Below, one piece after another: positions 1 through 4,972 of a stretch of 8,168 nt of DNA (positions within the stretch are counted from its first letter, which is position 1; each line of letters opens with the position of its first letter). The DNA is from Acidobacteriota bacterium (GTDB lineage: Bacteria; Acidobacteriota; Blastocatellia; Pyrinomonadales; Pyrinomonadaceae): the NCBI GenBank assembly GCA_963169175.1, contig CAUJFK010000149.1, forward strand, positions 1-8,168, in the 5' to 3' direction. The position numbers and the translations under genes are program-made. The notes under the pieces were generated by a model, which was given only the letters and a program-made list of their open reading frames with translations, was not told the DNA's origin and did not search any database.

Positions 1-186
1 CTCACAAACGCGACACCACCATCGGTCGAAAACCTACTAAACCTCTTGGCTCACGGCACGACAACCACCGAGATCCTGGAAGAGTACCAAGGATTGACCG
101 TCGAGGATATACAAGCTTGTCTGCTGTTTGCCGGAGAGTCATTGAGCCGGACCGAGTTTATGCCGCTGGTCACGGAGACTGCTTAG
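1..186 (+). CDS. DUF433 family antitoxin, 3' part only
   Basis: The reading frame is open from the first base to a TAG at 184-186, so the start lies outside the window; 61 codons are visible. The visible part reads VENLLNLLAHGTTTTEILEEY, then GLTVEDIQACLLFAGES. This is the helical pattern of DUF433 (L..G.t..eIl..y..Lt.edi.a.l.fA), a small winged-helix-like family usually found as the antitoxin beside a PIN-like toxin. The stop codon directly abuts the ATG of a DUF5615 gene at 187, the standard antitoxin-toxin order. DUF433 proteins are presumed to bind their partner and their own promoter; that role comes from the family and neighbourhood. Because the partner toxin is interrupted, this antitoxin may now be an orphan. 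The family call is fairly firm; the N-terminus cannot be judged. Confidence 0.8.
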   Translation, partial: LTNATPPSVENLLNLLAHGTTTTEILEEYQGLTVEDIQACLLFAGESLSRTEFMPLVTETA

Positions 187-531
187 ATGCGTTTCCTCGT
201 GGATGAATGCACAGGCCCGGCGGTCGCAAAATAGCTGAATGCCGAAGGCCATGAGGTTTTCTCCGTATTTGATGAGTCGAAAGGAATCGGCGACAACGAG
301 GTTCTCGGTATCGCGGTCGATGAATCACGGATATTGATAACGAACGATAAAGATTTTGGCGAGATGATCTTTCGCGAAAAGCGCGAGCATCGTGGAGTTG
401 TTTTTCTGCGACTTTCTGACGAACGTTCAATCAACAAGATCGCTGTCTTGAAGCATGTTTTGGAAAACTACTCCGGCCGGCTTTCTGATAGATTCGTAAC
501 CGCTACGGAAACCAAGATTCGATTCACCTGA
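187..531 (+). pseudogene. DUF5615 PIN-like toxin with in-frame amber stop
   Basis: From ATG 187 the frame reads MRFLVDECTGPAVAK, then TAG at 232-234 (codon 16), then LNAEGHEVFSVFDE and on to TGA at 529-531, about 114 codons. This is the full length and layout of a DUF5615 (Mut7-C-like PIN) nuclease: the LVDE acidic strand near residue 6, GHEV near 21-24, TNDKDFGE near 52-59, and the RGVVFLRL strand. Members commonly have Trp after the VAK/VAR stretch, so TGG to TAG by one base change is the simplest explanation (inferred). No frameshift is seen on either side, so the break is recent or read through. A TTG at 334 could restart translation at codon 50, but the product would lack the first acidic residues. 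The gene would be the RNase-type toxin partner of the upstream DUF433 gene. Likely inactive. Confidence 0.82.
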
Positions 532-560
532 TGGCGAGCGAACTCGGCGCCGACGCCGCA

Positions 561-629
561 AAACTCATCTCCGTCATAAACTACGACGGCATGCCGATAA
601 CGGCGAATAATATTTACAGGCAGGTAAAG
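561..629 (+). repeat. 69-bp direct repeat, copy A
   Basis: This stretch matches 1501-1569 at 64 of 69 positions with no gap. It holds a 10-bp perfect palindrome, CGGCATGCCG, at 587-596. A shared 13-bp block GAACTCGGCGCCG lies just upstream in both copies (540-552 here, 1447-1459 in copy B), followed by 8 unmatched bases here and 41 in copy B, a difference of 33 bases. The copy lies in a small frame from ATG 531, which overlaps the DUF5615 stop, to TAG 642-644 (37 aa). Copy B is open in the same frame, and the base differences give mild changes (I/L, N/D, V/I). The repeat may therefore derive from the tail of a protein-coding gene. I do not recognise that protein. Confidence 0.85.
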
Positions 630-648
630 GGACGGTTGATTTAGAAAA

Positions 649-665
649 TATCGCTGAATGCGATA
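649..665. promoter_or_regulatory. Upstream operator O1 of higBA (17-bp palindrome)
   Basis: TATCGC (649-654), five bases, then GCGATA (660-665) form a 6-bp inverted repeat spanning 17 bp. The same 17-bp frame recurs at 681-697 with the same outer arms, centre to centre 32 bp, about three helical turns. It lies upstream of the -35 box of the higB promoter. HigA-type antitoxins typically bind paired palindromes at their own promoter; that HigA binds here is inferred. Confidence 0.65.
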
Positions 666-671
666 ATTGGC

Positions 672-699
672 TTGACTTAATATCGCAATATGCGATACT
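672..699 (+). promoter_or_regulatory. Putative higBA promoter
   Basis: A -35 box TTGACT (672-677) is followed after 16 bases by GATACT (694-699), a 4-of-6 match to TATAAT. Reading the -10 as ATACTT (695-700) gives a 17-base spacer. The start of transcription would fall near 706, leaving a very short leader before ATG 721. The -10 box overlaps palindrome O2, so a protein bound there should block RNA polymerase. Confidence 0.55.
681..697. promoter_or_regulatory. Downstream operator O2 of higBA (17-bp palindrome)
   Basis: TATCGCA (681-687), ATA, TGCGATA (691-697) is a perfect 7+3+7 inverted repeat. It shares the TATCGC...GCGATA arms and the total length with O1. It fills the spacer and the start of the -10 box of the higB promoter, the position expected for an autorepression site. 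Confidence 0.7.
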
Positions 700-720
700 T
701 AAATTGCCAACGCCGATTTG

Positions 721-1020
721 ATGAGGATCATCAGTGAAAAACCCTTTCGCGATTTTTGGGAAAAGCACCCTGCCGCCGAGAGCTCTTTGAAGATATGGAT
801 TCAGCGTGTTCGAGCGGCCGTGTGGGATGATTTCTCATATGTTCGAAAAACGTTCAATCACGCCGACATCTATAAATGCTGTGTGATCTTTGATGTTGGC
901 GGCAACAAATACCGCGTAATTGCAAAGATTAAATATGAATGGAAAATCGTATATATTCGCTGCGTACTCACTCATGTTGAGTACGACCAAGATAAGTGGC
1001 AGAGTGATTGCGAGGAGTAA
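721..1020 (+). CDS. higB: HigB-type mRNA interferase toxin
   Basis: This gene encodes a 99-residue protein beginning MRIISEKPFRDFWEKHPAAE. It has the HigB_toxin (RelE-superfamily) pattern: an N-terminal helix with FWEKHP, a middle with SLKIWIQRV and DFSYVRKTF, then the core strands VIFDVGGNKYRVIAKIKYEWKIVYIRCVLTHVEYD. The GNKYR motif and the terminal H.EYD are typical of the family, which cleaves mRNA on the ribosome. Length is normal and no residue is obviously missing. ATG 721 is chosen over the adjacent TTG at 718; the ribosome site is weak. The gene precedes its antitoxin, the toxin-first order characteristic of higBA. It lies behind a promoter with two palindromic operators, so autoregulation by HigA or the HigBA complex is likely. 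Confidence 0.88.
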   Translation: MRIISEKPFRDFWEKHPAAESSLKIWIQRVRAAVWDDFSYVRKTFNHADIYKCCVIFDVGGNKYRVIAKIKYEWKIVYIRCVLTHVEYDQDKWQSDCEE

Positions 1021-1029
1021 AGGAGAGAT

Positions 1030-1431
1030 ATGACCGTTTCGTACGATCGAGAAGTTTACGGTCGGCTTTTGCTCGACGTTCTACCTGTTTCTATTGATTC
1101 AGATGAAGAGAATGCCCGAATCGAGGGCGTTTTCAATGACCTGTGGAACAAAAAGAAGATTTCTCCGGAAGAAGAAAAGCTGTTTCTGTTGTTGGCTGAT
1201 CTTTTGGAAGATTACGGCAGAAAAGTTGTCGGCGAGCTGCCGGCGATGGCTCCTCGCGAGTTGCTCGCATCCTTGATGGAAGATAACGGTTTAAAACAAA
1301 CTGATATGACCGAAGTTTTTGGAACGCAGAGTGTGGTTTCTGAGGTGCTAGCCGGAAAACGTGAGATCACAAAAAAACAGGCCAAGGCTCTTTCGGAAAG
1401 ATTCGCGATGAGGATCGACGCGTTCATTTGA
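1030..1431 (+). CDS. higA: HigA-type HTH antitoxin
   Basis: This gene encodes a 133-residue protein starting 9 bases after the higB stop, with a good ribosome site (AAGGAGA at 1020-1026). Residues 1-70 are mostly helical and acidic (SDEENARIEGVFNDLW, then SPEEEKLFLLLADLLEDY), as in the COG5499 HigA group, where this part wraps the toxin. Residues 77-131 are an Xre-type helix-turn-helix: RELLASLMEDNGLKQTDM, then QSVVSEVLAGKREITKKQAKAL. The recognition helix would be near SVVSEVLAG, residues 101-109. The protein should neutralise HigB in the cytoplasm and repress the shared promoter, probably at the two TATCGC...GCGATA palindromes. Intact and of typical length. Confidence 0.88.
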   Translation: MTVSYDREVYGRLLLDVLPVSIDSDEENARIEGVFNDLWNKKKISPEEEKLFLLLADLLEDYGRKVVGELPAMAPRELLASLMEDNGLKQTDMTEVFGTQSVVSEVLAGKREITKKQAKALSERFAMRIDAFI

Positions 1432-1500
1432 CGCAGGCCGACGATCGAACTCGGCGCCGCCTTGTCGGAACCGGGAGCGGTAGGGACTGGGTTATCTGAC

Positions 1501-1569
1501 AAACTCATCTCCGTCCTAAACTACGACGGCATGCCGATCACGGCAGATAATATTTACAGGCAGATAAAG
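1501..1569 (+). repeat. 69-bp direct repeat, copy B
   Basis: This is the second copy of the repeat at 561-629, in the 166-bp gap between higA and the DUF4258 gene. Between the outlying 13-bp block (1447-1459) and the repeat it has 41 bases where copy A has 8, so the frame is kept. After the higA stop the same frame is open to TGA 1603-1605, which overlaps the DUF4258 start at 1598. It has no convincing start codon or ribosome site, so I read it as a gene remnant or a recombination boundary, not a gene. The palindrome CGGCATGCCG is at 1527-1536. Nothing else is recognised in 1432-1597. Confidence 0.85.
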
Positions 1570-1597
1570 AGCGGGATATCACCACAAACCAAGGTGA

Positions 1598-1921
1598 ATG
1601 ATTGACGAAACGAATATAATAGAAGTAGTTCGAGCGGCGGCGAATAAAAGGATTCTGTTTCTTCCGCACGCGATTCGACAGATGTCGCGGCCTGATCGCA
1701 TGATAACGACAGCCGATGTTCGCCGAATTATTTTCAATGGCGAGGTCATAGAAGATTATCCCGAAGATGCTCGCGGCCACAGTTGCCTGATGCTGGGCCG
1801 TGACGACGGCGGACGGTCGATCCATATAGTTTGTTCGCCGAAAAACGAATACCTTGCGATCGTAACGGCCTATTTGCCGGATGAGGACGTGTGGTCAAGC
1901 GATCTGCGTGAAAGGATGTAA
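1598..1921 (+). CDS. DUF4258 protein, probable RelE-like toxin
   Basis: This gene encodes a 107-residue protein. It shows the DUF4258 layout: an N-terminal helix, a conserved His in FLPHAIRQMSRPDRMI (residues 21-36), a helix with TTADVRRIIFNGEVIEDYPED (residues 37-57), then strands HSCLMLGR, SIHIVCSPKNEYLAIVTAYLPD and a C-terminal W. DUF4258 is regarded as related to RelE/BrnT-type toxins and is often paired with a YgiT-type zinc-finger protein, as here. The toxin role rests on family and context; no catalytic residue is proven. ATG 1598 has only weak Shine-Dalgarno character. The start overlaps the end of the open frame that contains repeat copy B. The gene is intact. Confidence 0.8.
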   Translation: MIDETNIIEVVRAAANKRILFLPHAIRQMSRPDRMITTADVRRIIFNGEVIEDYPEDARGHSCLMLGRDDGGRSIHIVCSPKNEYLAIVTAYLPDEDVWSSDLRERM

Positions 1922-1924
1922 ATT

Positions 1925-2134
1925 ATGGAATGTATGTACTGTAAAGGAAAAATGGAGCGAGGTGCGGCTCCGTTTCACATCGACCGTAACGGATATCATC
2001 TAGTATTCGACAAGGTTCTGGCGTTTGTCTGCCAACAGTGTGGCGAGGTGTATTTCGAAGAGCCTCAGGTTGATTCGATCCAGGCCGCAATTCGAGCCAT
2101 CGATGTTCAAGCCAAAAGAATTGCGTCCGTTTGA
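1925..2134 (+). CDS. YgiT-type zinc-finger protein, probable antitoxin
   Basis: This gene encodes a 69-residue protein whose ATG lies 3 bases after the DUF4258 stop, with AAGGA inside the end of that gene as ribosome site, so the two are translationally linked. Two CxxC pairs, C3-x-x-C6 and C36-x-x-C39, form the zinc knuckle of the YgiT/MqsA N-terminal type. The strand YHLVFDKVLAFVC and the stretch GEVYFEEPQVDSIQAAIRAI are typical. Full-length MqsA has an additional C-terminal HTH; this protein lacks it, as do many short YgiT-type antitoxins, so DNA binding is not expected from sequence. The likely role is to bind and neutralise the DUF4258 partner. Intact. Confidence 0.83.
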   Translation: MECMYCKGKMERGAAPFHIDRNGYHLVFDKVLAFVCQQCGEVYFEEPQVDSIQAAIRAIDVQAKRIASV

Positions 2135-2160
2135 GATAGAAATTTGACTTTTCAAAAGGT

Positions 2161-2325
2161 ATGCGACGGAAGTTTTACAATCCCGATGGCGATTTCAATT
2201 TTCCCGTCTATTTAGAACCGGAAATAACTCCCTTTATTGACAAGTTGTCTGCGGAGAAGAAGCTCGACCGAAGCAAAATAGTAAATCATTTACTGAGAAA
2301 GGACATAGAAATAATCGAATTTTGA
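2161..2325 (+). CDS. Small ribbon-helix-helix-like protein (54 aa)
   Basis: ATG 2161 opens a 54-codon frame ending TGA 2323-2325. It reads MRRKFYNPDGDFNFPVYLEP, then EITPFIDKLSAEKKLDRSKI, then VNHLLRKDIEIIEF. A short strand (NFPVYLEP), a helix (EITPFIDKLSAEK), a turn with LDRSKI and a second helix (VNHLLRKDIEII) match the strand-helix-helix plan of CopG/Arc-like ribbon-helix-helix proteins, in which the small strand contacts DNA. That fold call is by pattern only. It starts 26 bases after the YgiT gene on the same strand. The AAAGG before the ATG is too close to be an ideal ribosome site. It has no visible toxin partner. Coding is plausible because of the coherent fold pattern, but the gene is short. 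Confidence 0.55.
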   Translation: MRRKFYNPDGDFNFPVYLEPEITPFIDKLSAEKKLDRSKIVNHLLRKDIEIIEF

Positions 2326-2445
2326 TCATCACAATAGAGCAGACGCGGATTGTCGTCCACGGTTGGTTTCCTGAATATTAAAGGATACCGATCCGATTCT
2401 CAATAAAACTTGCTTTGAATGGAATAGTTTACGAGCAAGATCCGA

Positions 2446-2474
2446 TTCACAAATCCTTTAGAATCCTGTAAAAT
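2446..2474 (+). promoter_or_regulatory. Sigma70-type promoter for the secreted repeat protein
   Basis: TTCACA (2446-2451) and TAAAAT (2469-2474) are each one base off consensus and separated by 17 bases. Transcription would start near 2481, leaving a leader of about 45 bases before ATG 2528. In the rest of the 2326-2527 gap I see only a 10-bp direct repeat, GATCCGATTC at 2390-2399 and 2439-2448; the second copy runs into the -35 box and could be a regulator site, but this is weak. Confidence 0.6.
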
Positions 2475-2527
2475 ACCTCCCAACCCGGGTCGATTCCGGT
2501 TCGTTCCTTGTTCGCCTTAAAAGTTTG

Positions 2528-4432
2528 ATGAGAAAAGCATTTCGTGGTTTGGTCGCGGTCGCGTTGATCGCGATGGCGGTTACAGTTGCGGCTTTGCCTG
2601 TTTGCGGGCAAGGGTTGTCGCGTTGGGCTTTGGGGCGGCCTTCGCTGCTGATCGATATGCCGGCCGATCCGTCAGCTGGCGGAGTTGCGTGGGCAGATCG
2701 ATCGATCTATTCGATCTTTCCAACTTCCTGGTCAGCAGAAGGCGGCGGCGTACGGATCGAGGTTGCTCGAATTTATTCGACAAAGAATCCCGCCGATCTG
2801 CTTGCCGAGGTCAGTCAAAAGGCAAATGCCCCGATGACGCCGAGCGGCCGAGGGCAGATCTCGGGCAGGGAATTTGTAAACTCGATCGGCCAAACGCGGA
2901 TGGCGGCCGTCATCGGGCATGACGGCGGCGTACTTGGCGGAGCAAGCTGGGTCGTGATGGCGGCATATAAAGACCAGGCCGGCCAGGCCCTTGCGAGCGC
3001 GATCTTTAATTCGATAAAGGTCGAACGCGAAGGCAACCGCCATTGGGCGCTTCGCAGTCTAGGCCCGACGTTTCTTGCCGCCGAACTGCCGTTCGAACTG
3101 ACCGCCGTTACCGACAATAAAGAAGGCCGCAGCGACTGGGAGAGCAGCTTTGACGGAATGAATGTCCGCGTCAGCACCGAAATTCCGTCGCCCGGCGCGG
3201 TTTTCGAAAAAGAAAATACGCTCAAAAGCTTTGTTGAAGGCGACAGGACACGGGCGGGTGTAACCGATTTTACGTTTACGCGCGACAAATACAAACTCGG
3301 CGATAAAGACGGCGATCTGATAACTAAGACGTTCAAACGCGGCGGCCGCAGCTATCGGATCTATGAGATCGCATTCATCGAGAAGCGAAGTGCACTCACC
3401 GCAAGCATTCAGATCGACCCGAACCGCTCAGACCATCAGCTAACGACCGAACGCATTCTCCGCACCTTTCGAACTACGATCAACTCGATATACGGATGGA
3501 AAACATATTCGATCGGAAACGCGGGACTCTACGTCGATCTTCCGGTCGCTCCGGGCCCACCGAAAACGATGGGTTCGGTACAGGTTTATGAATCGAACAC
3601 GCCGCTGGCGATGACCCAGATACGCGAACTGACCGTTGGATTCCCGACCGCACACGATCCTGATTTTTCGGCAAAGCAGTATTTTGAAATACAGCAGGCG
3701 TTGTCGCCCAACCAGAAATTTGAGTTGCAGGGAATCGAGAAATTGCTGATCGATGGCCTTGAAGCACGGCTGGTAAAGGCAACATGGCGGAACGGCCAGA
3801 ATGTGAACCAGCGTCAGATCCTGACGATCTACGGCTACGAAACAGAATGGATCGTGGACATGCTCGCGTCAAAAGAAACCGAGCTTTATATGGAACGCGT
3901 GATGCAGAGCGTTCGGGTTAAGATCGGCTTTGGCAATCAGATCAGGCAATCGTTCGGCACAATGGGCGTGTCGTTCATCGTCGGGGATAAACGGCTCGAG
4001 CCAAAGGTAACGGAGAATCCGAACGGCCCCGATTTCTCAAGGGAAGAATTGGCAACCGCGATGTTCGGCAACTCCATTCTGGCTGTATATGAAATGGTTT
4101 TTAAGAACCAGACGCCGCCCGTTACGGATGAAAGAGCAAAGGTTTTTGTCGATGGCTTTCTCAGCGGACTCGCGAAAGGAGCCGGAATTAATTTATCGGC
4201 CAAACAGCGTGATAGCTATGCCGTCAACATCGACGGCATCGAGGGCCGCCATGTTATTTACGACATCACTGCCAGCGTCATGAAACCGGATGCCGTGATA
4301 CAGGCCGATCTCGTAATTCTCGGCCAGGACAAGAAACTTTGGACGGCGATCGTTATCACAAATTACGAAGGCGGCATGGCCGCACGCCACGGCCGTGCAC
4401 GCATTCTAAACTCGCTTCGGGTGGGAATTTAA
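2528..4432 (+). CDS. Secreted protein of four diverged tandem units, function unknown
   Basis: This gene encodes a 634-residue protein from ATG 2528; a TTG directly before it is a less likely start. Residues 1-27 form a signal peptide: basic MRKAFR, hydrophobic GLVAVALIAMAVTVAALPV, cleavage near CG/Q. The Cys at 26 is not in a good lipobox (LPVC). There are no further membrane spans, so a periplasmic or exported location is likely. The mature part falls into about four units (33-166, 173-317, 324-466, 473-634). Each opens with an aromatic or Phe and G..(L/F)..D(L/M)P-like strand, has a middle with an exposed sugar-phosphate-free, mixed alpha/beta composition, and closes on a helix plus strand: AIFNSIKVE, RILRTFRTT, RVMQSVRVK, RILNSLRVG. 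The shape recalls the Mog1/PsbP/DcrB type of small fold, a guess only. I do not recognise the gene. It has its own promoter and no operon partner. Confidence 0.85.
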   Translation: MRKAFRGLVAVALIAMAVTVAALPVCGQGLSRWALGRPSLLIDMPADPSAGGVAWADRSIYSIFPTSWSAEGGGVRIEVARIYSTKNPADLLAEVSQKANAPMTPSGRGQISGREFVNSIGQTRMAAVIGHDGGVLGGASWVVMAAYKDQAGQALASAIFNSIKVEREGNRHWALRSLGPTFLAAELPFELTAVTDNKEGRSDWESSFDGMNVRVSTEIPSPGAVFEKENTLKSFVEGDRTRAGVTDFTFTRDKYKLGDKDGDLITKTFKRGGRSYRIYEIAFIEKRSALTASIQIDPNRSDHQLTTERILRTFRTTINSIYGWKTYSIGNAGLYVDLPVAPGPPKTMGSVQVYESNTPLAMTQIRELTVGFPTAHDPDFSAKQYFEIQQALSPNQKFELQGIEKLLIDGLEARLVKATWRNGQNVNQRQILTIYGYETEWIVDMLASKETELYMERVMQSVRVKIGFGNQIRQSFGTMGVSFIVGDKRLEPKVTENPNGPDFSREELATAMFGNSILAVYEMVFKNQTPPVTDERAKVFVDGFLSGLAKGAGINLSAKQRDSYAVNIDGIEGRHVIYDITASVMKPDAVIQADLVILGQDKKLWTAIVITNYEGGMAARHGRARILNSLRVGI

Positions 4433-4486
4433 TTAGTTGTGATCGAACATTTGAAGACGATGTAAAAGCCCGCGCGACAGCCTCGT

Positions 4487-4788
4487 TCATTTGTTGACTG
4501 GATATGGGGCGAAGGTAGTCACGTCCTGAGTTAACAATCGCATTAGTTTCGGGTGAACAAACAATTTCTCCTTCGATGACGACATCTCGATAAGAACCCC
4601 TATTCTCACAAGTTCTTTCAAGTAATGCGAGGCTGTTTGCCGCATTGCAATTCCGCGGCTTGCTTCAGTTCAGCCAGCGCGGCTCTTGCTGCAATACATT
4701 GTTTTATAACGGCTTTGGTCTCAATGTCAGTTGCCGGCGGTAACGAAGGCAGATCCTGGTAAGGCACCGCCCGGTTCCATGGATTCAT
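4487..4788 (-). pseudogene. Fic-family gene remnant with internal deletion
   Basis: Two ends of one Fic-family gene are fused. From ATG 4786-4788 the - strand reads MNPWNRAVPYQDLPSLPPAT, then DIETKAVIKQCIAARAALAE, then LKQAAEL: the Fic_N helix region with its usual P(Y)..LP.LPP opening. In another frame, 4645 to TGA 4487-4489 reads RQTASHYLKELVRIGVLIEM, then KEKLFVHPKLMRLLT, then TFAPYP. This is the winged-helix tail (residues 300-370 or so) of the same family. The central Fic core with HPFxxGNGR, the AMP-transfer site, is absent, and the join near 4645-4655 shifts frame, so the first part runs out at TGA 4618-4620. A family member is about 370 residues; roughly 100 codons remain. No SD is seen before the ATG. 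The protein cannot be catalytic. Family assignment of both ends is from memory of conserved motifs. Confidence 0.8.
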
Positions 4789-4827
4789 GGGTGTGTTTAT
4801 ATTTTGCAATTCCGTCGACCCATTTTT

Positions 4828-4856
4828 AGCATATGTCGATGCTATCGACATATCAA
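4828..4856 (-). promoter_or_regulatory. Promoter of the fic remnant with operator in the spacer
   Basis: On the - strand TTGATA (4851-4856) and TATGCT (4828-4833) are separated by 17 bases. The -35 is one base off consensus, the -10 two. The start of transcription would be near 4821, about 33 bases before ATG 4788, which rules out the in-frame ATG at 4851 as the real start. The spacer is filled by a perfect palindrome described separately. Confidence 0.5.
4831..4853. promoter_or_regulatory. Perfect 10+3+10 palindromic operator
   Basis: ATATGTCGAT (4831-4840), GCT, ATCGACATAT (4844-4853) is an exact inverted repeat, with arms overlapping both promoter boxes of the fic remnant. The geometry is that of a dimeric repressor site. 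The regulator is not in the window or is not recognisable; an HTH antitoxin of the former Fic unit is possible. Confidence 0.7.
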
Positions 4857-4860
4857 CGAA

Positions 4861-4893
4861 ATATGTGGATGTTTTTACATTTTATCGACATGT
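4861..4893. promoter_or_regulatory. Second, wider-spaced pair of the same half-sites
   Basis: ATATGTGGAT (4861-4870) and ATCGACATGT (4884-4893) are each one base off the ATATGTCGAT/ATCGACATAT half-sites of the adjoining palindrome and in the same orientation pair, but 13 bases apart, not 3. They lie upstream of the -35 box, where a second repressor dimer or an activator would sit. Confidence 0.45.
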
Positions 4894-4911
4894 CAGCACA
4901 AAACCACCCAC

Positions 4912-4951
4912 AAAATAAAAGGCAGGAACGGATTTGTTCGTCCCTGCCTTT
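4912..4951 (-). terminator. Rho-independent terminator of secA
   Basis: On the - strand AAAGGCAGG, one mismatch, ACG, an 8-base loop, CGT, mismatch, CCTGCCTTT form a stem of 12 pairs. It is followed by TTTTATTTT. It begins 21 bases past the secA stop. The stem on the + strand lacks a comparable T run except for TTT, so it serves secA. Confidence 0.85.
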
Positions 4952-4972
4952 CGCCGATCGATAGTACTCGCA

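Noticed and set aside
531..644. 37-codon ORF overlapping the DUF5615 stop (MASELGADAAKLISV...)
   Set aside because: Its core is repeat copy A, it has no ribosome site of its own, and I recognise no family. It is treated as part of a repeat or gene remnant, not a gene.
540..1569. Integron attC sites bounding TA cassettes
   Set aside because: The spacing and TA content suggested it, but I cannot find the paired RYYYAAC and GTTRRRY core sites, and the repeats lack the long imperfect palindrome of attC.
1432..1605. Read-through extension of higA through repeat copy B
   Set aside because: The frame is open after the higA TGA, but higA already has its normal length and C-terminus, and nothing suggests stop-codon readthrough.
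2144..2181. Promoter TTGACT...TACAAT for the RHH-like ORF
   Set aside because: The spacing between the boxes is 26 bases, and the -10 would lie inside the ORF.
4433..4486. Possible terminator for the secreted-protein gene
   Set aside because: No stem followed by a T run is visible in this stretch; nothing else is recognised in it.
4789..4851. Extended start of the Fic_N remnant at ATG 4849-4851
   Set aside because: This start lies inside the palindrome and upstream of the predicted -10 box, and the added residues do not resemble the family.
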